In this document: one piece after another, positions 1 through 9,485 of the stretch
Layout of the letters: every line of letters starts with the position of its first letter
How positions within the stretch are numbered: the stretch's first letter is position 1
Assembly: GCA_964439595.1 (NCBI GenBank)
Contig: CAYTOK010000012.1
Span: 11,365 to 75,364 of the forward strand
Direction of reading: 5' to 3'
Length of the DNA stretch: 64,000 nt
Source: CAIJXB01 sp964439595
GTDB taxonomy: Bacteria; Chlamydiota; Chlamydiia; Chlamydiales; Rhabdochlamydiaceae
Translations under genes and position numbers: made by a program
Notes under the pieces: generated by a model
Database searches by the model: none
The model's input: only the letters and a program-made list of their open reading frames with translations
Told to the model about the DNA's origin: nothing

Positions 1-970
1 GCAATAACTCAGAAAACCAAAAAACACGGCCCCTATCTACAACAATCTCGCCAAAATCCACATCAATACTCTTATCAATAGCTCCTTCTTGTAGAAGAGA
101 ATCTATCAACACAAGAGCCTTCCTCCCTAAAAAAGCCCCTTTTTCTTTAAGACATACTCGCACGAGTTCCTGTCTTTCCAAAGGATCCTCTATTTGAAAG
201 TCCATAACAGACAAACAAAAACCAAAGAAGCCTTCTATTTTTTTATCGAGCAATAGACCTATGCGCCTTTGCATAGCAGATTTGACTAAAGAAATCTCCT
301 TACCGATCTCAACTAAATTCTTCTGTATGTTTTTACCGAACCATTTTTCCATTTCAGGAAAAAGCTTTTCTCTAATTCTGGGGCGTAAAAAATGCAAATC
401 TTTATTAGTATAATCTAGCAAATAGCTCACTTGATTTTTCGCATTCCACGCTAATAAGCTTTCTCTTGAAACTTCTAAAAGAGGCCTTAAAATTCGCATG
501 CCCTGATAAAAAGAGCAGCCGCTCATACCTCCGCAGGAAAAAATACTAGCCCCCTCGAAAATTCTTTTTAAAATAGTCTCAGCTTGATCTTCCCTTTGAT
601 GTGCTAAAATAAGAGCTTGAGCACCAGTTTTGACGTAAATTTCTTTAAAAAAAGCATATCTTTCCTCTCTAGCCGCCTCTTCTTTATTAGAAAGAGCCGG
701 CCCCTGAGATCTCGCAAAATAGAAAGGGAAACCCATTAATTCCACCCGGTTTTTTAGGATAAGAGACTCTGAAAAACTCTCTTCTCTCCAAGCATGGTCA
801 AAATGTACTACAAATATATTCAGCCGTAAAAATTGACACTCTTTGCATAAAGAAAGTAAAGCTGAGGAATCAACACCGCCAGAAAAGCCTAAAAGAACAG
901 GCTGCTTGGGATCAAGGGGGCATTCAAATGTAAAAAAATCTCTAATCACCTTAACTAAAGGATCTCTCAT
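1..970 (-). CDS. tilS: tRNA(Ile)-lysidine synthase TilS, 3' end cut by window edge
   Basis: TilS uses ATP and lysine to convert the wobble C of tRNA-Ile(CAU) to lysidine, so that it reads AUA. The frame stays open from the ATG at 970 to base 1, about 323 codons, so the stop lies outside the window. Residues around 24-36 read LLGFSGGVDSSAL, the N-type PP-loop ATPase signature. Further on, AHQREDQAET matches the TilS AHHxDDQxET motif with Gln for the second His. It is divergent from the LptF-like gene. In Chlamydia tilS (CT840) also sits beside the two YjgP/YjgQ permease genes CT838/CT839, which supports the call. Cytoplasmic enzyme. Confidence 0.9.
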   Translation of the reverse strand, partial: MRDPLVKVIRDFFTFECPLDPKQPVLLGFSGGVDSSALLSLCKECQFLRLNIFVVHFDHAWREESFSESLILKNRVELMGFPFYFARSQGPALSNKEEAAREERYAFFKEIYVKTGAQALILAHQREDQAETILKRIFEGASIFSCGGMSGCSFYQGMRILRPLLEVSRESLLAWNAKNQVSYLLDYTNKDLHFLRPRIREKLFPEMEKWFGKNIQKNLVEIGKEISLVKSAMQRRIGLLLDKKIEGFFGFCLSVMDFQIEDPLERQELVRVCLKEKGAFLGRKALVLIDSLLQEGAIDKSIDVDFGEIVVDRGRVFWFSELL

Positions 971-1144
971 GTAAAATACTCTAAAAAAATCATAGAACCT
1001 TAAGCTTACAAGACAAACCTCTTTTAAGAACACTTTTAAGAATTTTTTTAGCAAGAATTGGCAACAAAAGTTCTGTTAAAAATATTGTTCTTGCACTAGA
1101 ATGTCTCTGTACTATCAGATTTAACCTAAATAGAGGAAACCCTC

Positions 1145-2230
1145 GTGCCCATCCTTTGGAAATACTTGTTAAAAAGTTATTTTCAGTTTTTAACACTCTG
1201 CACTTCAGCATTTGTAGCAGTTCTCCTCGTTATTCGCTTCCAAGAAATTGCGCAATTTGCTTCTTCAGGAGCAAGCCTTAAACATATTGGGCTTTTTTCT
1301 CTATATCAAATTCCTTACATCCTACCGATCGCTATCCCTATATCTAGCCTTATAGCTTCTATGATCTTATTTCAACGAATGAGCTTTTACCTAGAATTCA
1401 CAGCTTTAAGAGCCTGCGGGGTTGCTATAAAATCCATTACAGCTCCTATTTTACTCTCCTCCTTACTCCTTGGAGTAATAAATTTTTCTATAGCTTCTGA
1501 AATAACGCCTATTACAAGGACTAAGGCAAAGCACCTCATGTATGAGGTTATCCAAGAAAATCCGTTAATCCTAATGCAAAAAGATTCCATGCTTGGATTA
1601 AAGACCGCGGAATTTGATTTAAAAAAGTTAAAACTAGGGAAAAAGGCGGCAGAAGTCCTTTGTATTATGAGACAATCCTCCGGCGAAAGAATAGGCCTAT
1701 TCACCGCTAAAGAGATTTCCACAGAAGGTAATTGTGTTATAGGAAAAGACATCTCGATTCTTTCCACGTTTGGAGCTGATCCCGAGGGGTATGATCACCT
1801 AATGATCGAAAACCAACAAGCCATGAAAATAAATAAACAGGAGCTCACAAACCATCTGCTAAAAACAGAGTGGTTTGCTAAAGACGATCTTCTTAATTTC
1901 AAAGGAATTCTACAAAAATCCTTGGTAGAAACAGCCCCTTTTCCCTCTAAATCCTTTTTAGAAATCCTCCGTAGGATTTTTTTAGGGCTATGCCCGATTA
2001 CATTCACTTTAATAGGCCTTTGCTTTGGAACAAATATAGGACGCAGTAAAAAGAAAACACCCATTCTTTTTGCCTTTTCTCTTGCGGCTCTTGTCATGAT
2101 TTGCTTTGTCGCCACAAAAACTCTACAAAAATTTGCTGTACTTTCTCTATTTCTGTATCTTTTACCACAACCAGTAGCTGCATTACTAAGCCTTAAATCC
2201 TTATTTTCTTCTTCTCGGGGGATTGAATGA
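1145..2230 (+). CDS. lptF: LPS export permease, YjgP/YjgQ family (LptF-like)
   Basis: Probable inner-membrane permease subunit of the LptBFG ABC exporter, which pulls lipopolysaccharide from the inner membrane into the LptC/LptA bridge. The 361 residues show the family architecture: hydrophobic segments in the first 110 residues (including an IPYILPIAIPISSLIA stretch), a soluble periplasmic middle of about 150 residues, and three hydrophobic helices at the C-terminus. The start is GTG at 1145. The stop overlaps the next permease gene by 4 bp (ATGA), so the two are translationally coupled, as lptF-lptG usually are. Assigning F rather than G rests only on gene order. Confidence 0.82.
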   Translation: MPILWKYLLKSYFQFLTLCTSAFVAVLLVIRFQEIAQFASSGASLKHIGLFSLYQIPYILPIAIPISSLIASMILFQRMSFYLEFTALRACGVAIKSITAPILLSSLLLGVINFSIASEITPITRTKAKHLMYEVIQENPLILMQKDSMLGLKTAEFDLKKLKLGKKAAEVLCIMRQSSGERIGLFTAKEISTEGNCVIGKDISILSTFGADPEGYDHLMIENQQAMKINKQELTNHLLKTEWFAKDDLLNFKGILQKSLVETAPFPSKSFLEILRRIFLGLCPITFTLIGLCFGTNIGRSKKKTPILFAFSLAALVMICFVATKTLQKFAVLSLFLYLLPQPVAALLSLKSLFSSSRGIE

Positions 2231-3312
2231 GTCTATTTCCCATTTGGCAACGTTACTTATTCACAAATCTACTTAAAAACTTTCTGCTATTTCTTTTTTG
2301 TTTTTTCCTATTATACACTCTTATTGATTTTTCTACCCATTCCCAGGAATTCATAAAAAATGAAAAAATAGATTTCTCTAAGTTACTGATCTATTACACT
2401 TACCAGTTTATTAAAAGACTCCCCCTCCTGCTTCCTCTCTCTCTCTTAATTTCTACTATTAAAGTCCTAAGCGCTTTCAATTCCCATAGAGAACTGCTCG
2501 CCCTGCAAGCTTCCGGGGTAAACATAAAGAAGATATTAAAGCCTTTTTTCTTTTTAGCCCTGCTTTGTACACTAACTACATATGCTAACGAAGAATTGTT
2601 TTTACCCAAAACAATGGCCTACCTAGACCACATACAAAAACCAAATGAACTCAATCATTTGAAAAAAACTCCTAAAAAGCAATTTAATACATTTGTGTTA
2701 GCCGATTCTTCCAAGCTGATCTACCAACGTTTTGAGCAAGAAAAAAATGTTTTTTTTGACGTCTATTGGGTTCGCTCATTTCATGATATTTGGCGCATGA
2801 AATACCTAAGTGCCGACCCAAAAAATCCCATAGGGGAATATGTGGACCATATAACTAGGGATAATGAAGGACGTCTACAAAAGGTAGAATCCTATGAAAA
2901 ATGCCGCCTCCCCCTCTTAAAATGGGAGATAAAGGAGTTAAATAAAAAACAATCAACTATAAAACATCAAAAAATCAGTACGCTCGCTCTATTTTTATTA
3001 AAAAAAGACCCCAACTCCTTTCATTTGCAAGGAGAAGTTAAAACACACTTTTTCTATAAACTAGCGATCCCCCTACTACCTTTTTTTGTCTTATTTGGTG
3101 TTTTACCTCACTGCATTTCCTATTCGAGAAGATCCCCTATTTTTCTAGTATATGGCATCTCTATTTTTTGTTTTGTTGTTCTTTTCACCCTAATACATGC
3201 CATGATTATTATAGGAGAAAATCAAACAATACCCCCTTATATAGCGATTTTCACACCCTTATTGCTATCGTTTATTACTATCTATCCAAAATACCTAAAA
3301 AAAACAGGATGA
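2227..3312 (+). CDS. lptG: LPS export permease, YjgP/YjgQ family (LptG-like)
   Basis: Second YjgP/YjgQ permease, probably the partner of the upstream protein in the LPS exporter. It has the same plan in 361 residues: N-terminal membrane helices with RLPLLLPLSLLISTI around residue 65, a periplasmic domain of about 150 residues, and C-terminal helices. The start ATG overlaps the upstream stop by 4 bp. The PAP2 phosphatase gene follows after 3 bp, so 1145-5582 looks like one operon. Chlamydiae usually carry such a pair next to tilS (CT838/CT839). Confidence 0.82.
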   Translation: MSLFPIWQRYLFTNLLKNFLLFLFCFFLLYTLIDFSTHSQEFIKNEKIDFSKLLIYYTYQFIKRLPLLLPLSLLISTIKVLSAFNSHRELLALQASGVNIKKILKPFFFLALLCTLTTYANEELFLPKTMAYLDHIQKPNELNHLKKTPKKQFNTFVLADSSKLIYQRFEQEKNVFFDVYWVRSFHDIWRMKYLSADPKNPIGEYVDHITRDNEGRLQKVESYEKCRLPLLKWEIKELNKKQSTIKHQKISTLALFLLKKDPNSFHLQGEVKTHFFYKLAIPLLPFFVLFGVLPHCISYSRRSPIFLVYGISIFCFVVLFTLIHAMIIIGENQTIPPYIAIFTPLLLSFITIYPKYLKKTG

Positions 3313-3315
3313 TTC

Positions 3316-4077
3316 ATGTCTTTATCAAAAACCAGCCCCTGGAATACTCGAGTTCTTATTTTTTCACACTTACTTGTCGCTATTCTTCTGGCTAGTTTAT
3401 TTCTAGAAAACACTCATTTTATCTGGGTTCCCCTAGACACTTTTGCCTTTAGGTTTTTCAATTCATGGATTAAGGAAAATGTTTTTTTTCAAACTTTTTG
3501 GGCTCTTGCCAACCACAGATGGGCTGATTGGGTAGAGGACATCTGTTTTCTGCTTATTTTCAGCTGGATTATCCTTGCAACACCTAAAGAAAAAAGGCTC
3601 CAAAAAAGCGCTGAGTGCCTATTCATTTTGTTATACTCAGTTTTTGTCATACTCATTAGCAACGAACTCTTGTTCCGTGGCTTACTCCACATAGAAAGAA
3701 AAAGCCCTACATTGACACTAGACTCCTACGTCTTTTTACCTGAAAAAATAACGTGGCTAAAAGTAAAAGCTAAATCCTTAAAAAGCTTTCCAGGAGACCA
3801 TGCAACCACAGCTATTTTATCCATAGTAGGATTTTACTATTTAGCAAGAAATAAGCTATCTATCCAAATCACTGCTATTTGCTATGGTATTTTTCTTTTT
3901 CTTCCAAGACTTATAGTAGGAGCCCATTGGCTAACTGATATTGTACTTGGTAGCGGGTCGATCGTTCTTATTTCTTGGGTTTGGGCATTTTGTACACCAC
4001 TAGCCTCTTTTTGCATAAAAACTCTAGAAAAGCTATTCTCCAAAATAAAACAAACAACTACTAAGGCCCTACAATGA
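3316..4077 (+). CDS. PAP2-superfamily membrane phosphatase
   Basis: Integral membrane protein of 253 residues related to PAP2 lipid phosphatases (undecaprenyl-pyrophosphate phosphatase and lipid A 1-phosphatase or phosphotransferase types). Visible motifs are SFPGDHATTA near residue 155 (the PSGH-type motif, with Gly-Asp for Ser-Gly) and LPRLIVGAHWLTDIVLG near residue 195 (the SRxxxxxHxxxD motif with its catalytic His and Asp). The first motif, normally KxxxxxxRP, is only weakly seen as IERKSP. At least five hydrophobic segments are present. Its place between the LPS exporter genes and an overlapping peptidase gene makes a lipid A or undecaprenyl-phosphate substrate plausible, but this is inference. 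Confidence 0.75.
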   Translation: MSLSKTSPWNTRVLIFSHLLVAILLASLFLENTHFIWVPLDTFAFRFFNSWIKENVFFQTFWALANHRWADWVEDICFLLIFSWIILATPKEKRLQKSAECLFILLYSVFVILISNELLFRGLLHIERKSPTLTLDSYVFLPEKITWLKVKAKSLKSFPGDHATTAILSIVGFYYLARNKLSIQITAICYGIFLFLPRLIVGAHWLTDIVLGSGSIVLISWVWAFCTPLASFCIKTLEKLFSKIKQTTTKALQ

Positions 4078-5582
4078 GCAAAAATCTAGATCCCTTAGCT
4101 AAACTAAAAAAACTATCCACGGAAAGCACGCTCTTAACATCCATAAGTCATCTTTTAGAGTGGGATCAAGAAACCTATATGCCTGAGGGAGCTGTCGAGT
4201 TTAGATCCTCACAAATGGAACTTTTGGCTGGTCTCATTCACAAGAAAAAAACATCCCCCTCTTTTAGAAAAGAGCTCTCTAAATTCATAGACATAGACAC
4301 GGGAGAGGTTCTAAATAAAGCCCAAAGCTTAGAAAACAAGGCTGCTCTTAGAGAGTGGCGAAGAGACGTTCTTATCTCTTCTAAATTACCCACTTCCTTT
4401 GTAAAACAATTTGCTAGAGTATCTTCAAAAAGTGTTTCCGTCTGGGCTGAGGCTAAAAAAAATAATGACTTTTCTTTATTTGCTCCTCATTTACAGAAAA
4501 TAGTAACTCTTTCTCAAAAACAGGCAAAACTCCTCGGCTATAAAAATCATCCTTACGATGCACTTCTTGATCTCTACGAACCTGGAATGACCACAGATTT
4601 TCTAACTCCTCTTTTTGCTGGGTTAAAAAAATCACTAATAGAAATCCTCAAGAAAGCACAAACAGGATCTATAAACTCTTTCACAAAAAGCTTTCCCAAA
4701 AACCTTCAAATGGAAGCTGGCAAGCTCCTTATAAAAGCGATGGGATTTTCTGAAAAAACAAGCCGTTTAGATCTATCTTCTCATCCTTTTTGCACAGGCA
4801 TTCACCTCACAGATACTAGGATGACTACTCGCATTTCTGAAAAAGACCCTCTTTCCAGCTTACTTTCTGTTTTACATGAAGGAGGTCACGGCCTATACAA
4901 TAAAAATCTACCTAAAGAGCTCTACGGAACTCCCCTTTGTGAACACGCCTCTTACGGCGTAGATGAGAGTCAATCTCGTTTTTGGGAAACAATGGTTGGT
5001 AAAGGACTCCCGTTCTGGACATTTTTTTATCCCAAACTACAGGATCTTTTCCCTGAAAATCTATCTGGGATATCACTGGAAGATTTTTATAAAAAAATCA
5101 ACCAAGTAACCCCCTCCTTCATTAGGGTAGAGGCCGATGAAGTTACCTACTGCCTTCACATAATTTTACGCTTTGAGCTAGAAAAAGGGCTAATGGATGG
5201 AAGCATTGAGGTAAAAGACATTCCCCGTCTTTGGAATGCTAAAATGCAAGAAACTCTTTTTATAACTCCTTCTAATAATGCAGAGGGCTGTCTGCAAGAT
5301 ATTCACTGGGCGATGGGGGGTATTGGCTATTTTCCTACGTATGCTCTTGGCAACTTATTAGCTGCAGAGCTCTTTGCCCTTATGCAAAAATCCTATCCTA
5401 ACTGGCAGGAGGAAATCACATCGGGCAATCTTTCTTTTTTAGAAGAGTTCCTCAAAGAAACAGTGCATAAACACGGTAGAATCTACCCTGTAAACGAACT
5501 TACTAAAAAAATCGTAGGGAAGCCACTTAGCGCCGAAGCGTATATTACTTACCTACAAAAAAAATATGAAAAGGACATTTAG
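4074..5582 (+). CDS. Carboxypeptidase Taq family (M32) metallocarboxypeptidase
   Basis: Cytoplasmic zinc carboxypeptidase that removes C-terminal amino acids from peptides. The length of 502 residues is typical of M32. The zinc site HEGGHGLY lies near residue 265, followed by DESQSRFWE (family HESQSRLWE, so His is replaced by Asp while the zinc-binding Glu is kept), then IRVEADEVTYCLH and GCLQDIHWAMGGIGYFPTY, both M32 signatures. It overlaps the PAP2 gene by 4 bp and is the last plus-strand gene of the operon; it converges on hemN across 81 bp. Likely housekeeping peptide turnover or scavenging. Confidence 0.92.
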   Translation: MSKNLDPLAKLKKLSTESTLLTSISHLLEWDQETYMPEGAVEFRSSQMELLAGLIHKKKTSPSFRKELSKFIDIDTGEVLNKAQSLENKAALREWRRDVLISSKLPTSFVKQFARVSSKSVSVWAEAKKNNDFSLFAPHLQKIVTLSQKQAKLLGYKNHPYDALLDLYEPGMTTDFLTPLFAGLKKSLIEILKKAQTGSINSFTKSFPKNLQMEAGKLLIKAMGFSEKTSRLDLSSHPFCTGIHLTDTRMTTRISEKDPLSSLLSVLHEGGHGLYNKNLPKELYGTPLCEHASYGVDESQSRFWETMVGKGLPFWTFFYPKLQDLFPENLSGISLEDFYKKINQVTPSFIRVEADEVTYCLHIILRFELEKGLMDGSIEVKDIPRLWNAKMQETLFITPSNNAEGCLQDIHWAMGGIGYFPTYALGNLLAAELFALMQKSYPNWQEEITSGNLSFLEEFLKETVHKHGRIYPVNELTKKIVGKPLSAEAYITYLQKKYEKDI

Positions 5583-5663
5583 CTAAAATTCTTCTCTATG
5601 GAATTACTTCTTATAAAAAAGAGCTACTTGTAAAGCTCGAAACTATAAAGTAAAAAGAAAGCG

Positions 5664-7016
5664 TCATGCCGAAGCAATAACTCCCGACTTTACTTGGTAA
5701 GCGTCAAATATATGAGCTAGATTGCGAAGAAAAAATTTCCCTAAAGTTGTTGAATCAAAACTTTCATCACTATTTATAAAAAGAGAAGAATGAAGAGTTT
5801 TATTAAGTTCGTCTATTTCTTTTTGAAAATAACCATCAAAATCACAAGAGAATTTTTTGAAAAAAGATTTTTTATCTAAAAGATAACCACACATAATCTT
5901 ATGAATGACCCACTGTCTAATTTTATCATCGTCTGAAAGGATTAGTCCTTGCGTAATAGGGAGTCGATCATTTTCGATGCTTTTTTTGTAGAAATCCAAA
6001 TCTTTAGTATTTTGAAAATAACCTTCTTTTAAAGAACTAATCGCAGATAGTCCAAATCCTATAAGGGAACTTGAAATTCCAAGATCATATCCTTGAAAAT
6101 TTCTTGTAAGCTTTTGATTCAGGTGAGCTTGAGCGAGCGAATCTTGAATTTTTACAAAGTGATCGATTCCTATAGATAAATATCCTTCTTTTTCCAAACG
6201 TTCTTTAGCGTTATAGAATATTTGTATTTTTTCTTCTAAAGAAGGAAGCCTATCGATCGGGAGATTGTTTTGATGCGACCGAATTTGAGGGACATAAGCA
6301 AACGAAAATAGAGCTATCCTATCGGGTTTCATAGTTAAAAGAGTATCTAAAGTTTGATCAAAAGAAGCTATTGTTTGAAAGGGAAGTCCATAGATCAGAT
6401 CTATATTAATACTATCAAAAAAAGAATCCCTAGCCCATAAAAATACTTTTTCAATAAGTTCTTTTGGTTGAATGCGACCAATAGAATTTTGTACCTGCGG
6501 ATCAAAATCTTGAACTCCTAAACTGATTCTATTAAATCCCATTTTACGTAGCAGTTGAAGGTCATTGGGGCAGTGAATTGTTCTGGGGTCAATTTCAATA
6601 GCCATTTCTATTTTATCTACAAAATAAAATTGAGACCTTGTGAATTCTATAAGAGAACTAAGAAGCTCAAAGTTTAAGCTTGTAGGAGTACCTCCCCCGA
6701 AATGTATTTGTACGACCTCAGAAGGGGACCTAAGCAGCTTCCTAAAAAGGACTATTTCTTTTTTTAAGTATGACACATAGCTTTCCTTTATTTTTTCATT
6801 TTTTAAAGGAATGGTAAGGCACCCACAGAATAAACAACGTTTATCACAAAAAGGAATATGAAAGTACAGAGAAAGAGGCTCCTTTTCTATCTTTTGAATA
6901 GCGTCTTCATACCCGATAGAGTTTAAGATATTCCAATAAGTAGCCGGTGGATAGCTAGTATAGCGGGGTAGTGGATGAAAAAGTGGTAAGAGATTATTAA
7001 CAGCTTGCATCATCAA
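5664..7016 (-). CDS. hemN: Oxygen-independent coproporphyrinogen III oxidase (radical SAM)
   Basis: HemN converts coproporphyrinogen III to protoporphyrinogen IX in haem synthesis, using a 4Fe-4S cluster and SAM. The protein has 450 residues, the usual HemN length. The N-terminus contains PLPRYTSYPPA, the HemN PRYTSYP motif, followed by FHIPFCDKRCLFCGC with the CxxxCxxC cluster ligands plus the extra Cys typical of true HemN. HFGGGTPT is the SAM-binding GGGTP motif. These features separate it from HemW-type haem chaperones. It is monocistronic, converging with the peptidase gene; a stretch of nearly 700 bp without genes lies upstream. Confidence 0.9.
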   Translation of the reverse strand: MMMQAVNNLLPLFHPLPRYTSYPPATYWNILNSIGYEDAIQKIEKEPLSLYFHIPFCDKRCLFCGCLTIPLKNEKIKESYVSYLKKEIVLFRKLLRSPSEVVQIHFGGGTPTSLNFELLSSLIEFTRSQFYFVDKIEMAIEIDPRTIHCPNDLQLLRKMGFNRISLGVQDFDPQVQNSIGRIQPKELIEKVFLWARDSFFDSINIDLIYGLPFQTIASFDQTLDTLLTMKPDRIALFSFAYVPQIRSHQNNLPIDRLPSLEEKIQIFYNAKERLEKEGYLSIGIDHFVKIQDSLAQAHLNQKLTRNFQGYDLGISSSLIGFGLSAISSLKEGYFQNTKDLDFYKKSIENDRLPITQGLILSDDDKIRQWVIHKIMCGYLLDKKSFFKKFSCDFDGYFQKEIDELNKTLHSSLFINSDESFDSTTLGKFFLRNLAHIFDAYQVKSGVIASA

Positions 7017-7710
7017 ATTTTACTTTTCCTCTAAAAAGGTGCTTGGATTTCAAAAATAGCCTGAAAGCACCTTTCCTCGATAGTCCACACCTCCTATCTT
7101 GTGATTACTTTCTGACACCTATTCTGCTTTTTAAATTTCAATCCAACAAATGCATAAACTGTAATGATTTGGCTATTTTAGGGAAGGAATTTTTTTTGAT
7201 CTAAAAAAAACTCTTGCGCTGTTAAATCCTAAAATTAAGAGTTTTTCTTAGAGCTCCTTTATAAAATCATTTCCTTAAGACTTAGAATCCAGTGGGGTAA
7301 ATAAAATTGGGCAAAAAAAATCTTATTTCGCTAATTCCAAAAGGGTTATATAAATTAAAAAAAGAGCGGCGAGTGTTACGACCATGCTACGTAAATAAGC
7401 AAGGTTTGAAAATGACGTTTACCTGTAGCTAAAGCCCCCTCCCTGAAAAAAACAGGGCTTGAAAAAGTTGGGTTAAATGGACTTAAGTGCCGACAATTTA
7501 AAGATAAAAGAAAGATAAATCTTCCTCCCACTCTTTAGAAAGCGAGGGGAAAGTTGTTAAAAAGATGGTTTTCTGTTTAGGATAACCTAAAAAAACATCG
7601 GTTAACCTAAAATATTCAGTCTAAAAAATATAGTATTTTAGGTGATTTTGACTAATTAAAAACTTAAAAAGAGGAGCAGCGTCGAACAGAGATCCTACGC
7701 TGTCAAAAGG
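7017..7710. other. Intergenic stretch between hemN and the OmpW-like gene
   Basis: About 690 bp without a credible gene. It holds two divergent 5' regions (hemN leftward, porin rightward). Near hemN there is a 10-bp inverted repeat, AAAGGTGCTT at about 7035 with AAGCACCTTT at about 7065. Near 7445 CCCTG and CAGGG flank a run of A. The last 140 bp carry ACCTAAA-type repeats, listed separately. I see no tRNA, transposase remnant or long conserved frame; a small RNA cannot be excluded. Confidence 0.5.
7576..7643 (+). promoter_or_regulatory. Operator-like cluster of TTAGGT/ACCTAA repeats upstream of the porin
   Basis: Within about 70 bp the half-site ACCTAA or its complement occurs at least four times: TTTAGGATAACCTAAA (imperfect dyad, about 7576-7591), GGTTAACC running into ACCTAAAATA (about 7600-7614), and TATTTTAGGT (about 7634-7643). 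The last two form an exact 10-bp inverted repeat with a 19-bp spacer. The cluster ends about 70 bp before the porin ATG, where binding sites would be expected. That it binds a regulator is inference; no regulator is identified. Confidence 0.35.
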
Positions 7711-8388
7711 ATGAAAACATATAAACAATCGTTGGCTATTCTAGTTTCTATAGTTGTTTTAAGTGGCATGAATAAAGGTTTCTCACTAGAACAAAGCACA
7801 GAAAAAAATACAAATGAAATCAATACAAAAGCTGGAGAATGGATTACAAGAGTTCGCGCTTTGTATATTGACCCCATGGACTCAAGTGGTTCTTTAAGCA
7901 CGATTCCTGACTCCGGAGTAGGCGTAATGCCAGCCTGGACAGGAGAATTCGATATTAGCTACATGTTTACAAAAAATTTAGGGGCAGAGCTTATATTAGG
8001 AACTTCCTGTCATACAATTAGAGGAAAGAAGGCTTTAAGCGGAACTAAAATTGGAACTACATGGCTATTGCCTCCAACGTTAACATTACAATGGCGTTTT
8101 TTACCTTCTTATAGAATCCAGCCCTACGTAGGAGGTGGAGTGAATTACACATTATTCTACGGCGAAGGCTGTTCTTTGGCAAACACGCATATGAAATTAC
8201 AACATGCGTGGGGACCCGCTGCACAAATTGGATTTGACTTTTTTCTGAGCAAACATTGGCTTTTCAATTGCGATCTAAAATATATTTGGATGCAAACAAC
8301 TGCTCATCTTACAGGCGGCGTTCCCGGATCTGTGCATGTACACGTAAACCCATTAGTTGTTGGATTTGGCTTTGGGTATAAATGGTAA
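7711..8388 (+). CDS. OmpW-family outer membrane beta-barrel protein
   Basis: Probable small eight-stranded outer membrane barrel of the OmpW family, forming a hydrophobic channel for small molecules. It has 225 residues. The N-terminus looks like a signal peptide (MKTYKQSLAILVSIVVLSGM), followed after about 40 residues by WITRVRALYIDP, the family's first strand. Alternating amphipathic strands include LTLQWRFLPSYRIQPYVGGG, and the chain ends GFGFGYKW, closing with an aromatic residue as barrel proteins do. The gene stands alone behind a repeat-rich upstream region. Family membership is clear; substrate unknown. Confidence 0.82.
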   Translation: MKTYKQSLAILVSIVVLSGMNKGFSLEQSTEKNTNEINTKAGEWITRVRALYIDPMDSSGSLSTIPDSGVGVMPAWTGEFDISYMFTKNLGAELILGTSCHTIRGKKALSGTKIGTTWLLPPTLTLQWRFLPSYRIQPYVGGGVNYTLFYGEGCSLANTHMKLQHAWGPAAQIGFDFFLSKHWLFNCDLKYIWMQTTAHLTGGVPGSVHVHVNPLVVGFGFGYKW

Positions 8389-8399
8389 TTTTTTAAGCG

Positions 8400-9485
8400 T
8401 TATTTTTTTGCAGAGGGTTTTTTTTCTTTTTGCGGGATTTCCAAGGCTATAGCATATAGTATGGATCTTAGTAGAAGATAAAAAACTCTTTTTTTTTCCA
8501 AGTCACACGTTCTGATTTTCTCTTTAAAAGAGCCTAAATACGAACAGAAAAGTTGGACTGACGAGATTCTTTGATAAAGTAATTTTATTTTATAACTACT
8601 GCGAGGAATTGGAGTGAAAATCTTCCTGTCCAATTCCAGAGGAATTCTTACGCCTAAAAACGCCGCACACCTAGACTGATTCTTGCAATCTACCTGATAA
8701 CACCTGGAAATGCACTTAAATTTTAAAGTTCCTCTTTTTTTCTCAAATCCACAGTAAACCATTTGTTTTTTTTCATTCGATGAAGAAATACAAAAGACTT
8801 CCCCTAAGGAAGATACTAGAATGTTTTTTTCAGGGAAAGGAGCAGTATAAGAAATTTCAGGAGTCGTTTTAAATGGGATGATGGGTTTAAAGTGATACTC
8901 ATCCCACAACTTTGTAATGAACGAAACATCATCATAGTTCTCATTGGCGATGAGAATCTGCTCTCCCGAAAAAGGGAACAGCTGACGAAACTCTTCGATT
9001 AAAGAGTAAGCTACTGAAAATAAATCGCTAGATTTCTTTTCCAAATTAACTGCGATTGGAATTCCAAAGCAACTTTCCACTAAAAAACTATATCTAAGTC
9101 CTCGTTTGTCATCATCAAAGTATCCTAATATAAGTGGAGCCTTGGGAAGAGGGGTTTTAAGATAAAATGTTTTAATTTGTTGATGGGTCATGTCTATAAT
9201 TAGTTCTTGATTCACCTTAATCTGCGATAAAAATCGAGAAAAAGCTGATTCAGAAAAACGATTCTTCTGTTTATTGGGCGCTAGTAAAAGACGCCTGTAA
9301 AGTGTTTCCCAGGCCTCAGAAATGGGGTAGTCATTTCTTCCTCGTCCACGTCTAGAGCGCAGAGAGGAAAAAAGCTTTTCAGCTGGAATGTTTTTTAAAA
9401 CATTTAAAAGTTGACTCTCCGAATCTAATGATAAAACCTGAGTCCAAAAATCTACTAAATATGATTTTTTTTGTTCAGTTACCAT
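8400..9485 (-). CDS. Transposase-derived protein with degenerate DDE-type motifs
   Basis: Intact 361-codon frame resembling IS1182/IS4-like DDE transposases. PRSSYKIKLLYQRISSV corresponds to the PRsSykwk..YkkRTsVER region of those enzymes, a Cys-rich stretch precedes it (CISRCYQVDCKNQSRC), and IANENYDD lies where the family has an ADKGYDS-type catalytic block. The expected catalytic Asp of that block and the ER pair are altered (Asn; QR), so it is probably not an active transposase. I see no terminal inverted repeats or target duplication. It converges on the porin gene with an 11-bp gap. It could be a decaying IS or a co-opted DNA-binding protein. Confidence 0.6.
   Translation of the reverse strand: MVTEQKKSYLVDFWTQVLSLDSESQLLNVLKNIPAEKLFSSLRSRRGRGRNDYPISEAWETLYRRLLLAPNKQKNRFSESAFSRFLSQIKVNQELIIDMTHQQIKTFYLKTPLPKAPLILGYFDDDKRGLRYSFLVESCFGIPIAVNLEKKSSDLFSVAYSLIEEFRQLFPFSGEQILIANENYDDVSFITKLWDEYHFKPIIPFKTTPEISYTAPFPEKNILVSSLGEVFCISSSNEKKQMVYCGFEKKRGTLKFKCISRCYQVDCKNQSRCAAFLGVRIPLELDRKIFTPIPRSSYKIKLLYQRISSVQLFCSYLGSFKEKIRTCDLEKKRVFYLLLRSILYAIALEIPQKEKKPSAKK

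Noticed and set aside
990..1211. 73-codon minus-strand frame between tilS and lptF
   Set aside because: It overlaps the start of lptF and has no ribosome site or homology that I recognise.
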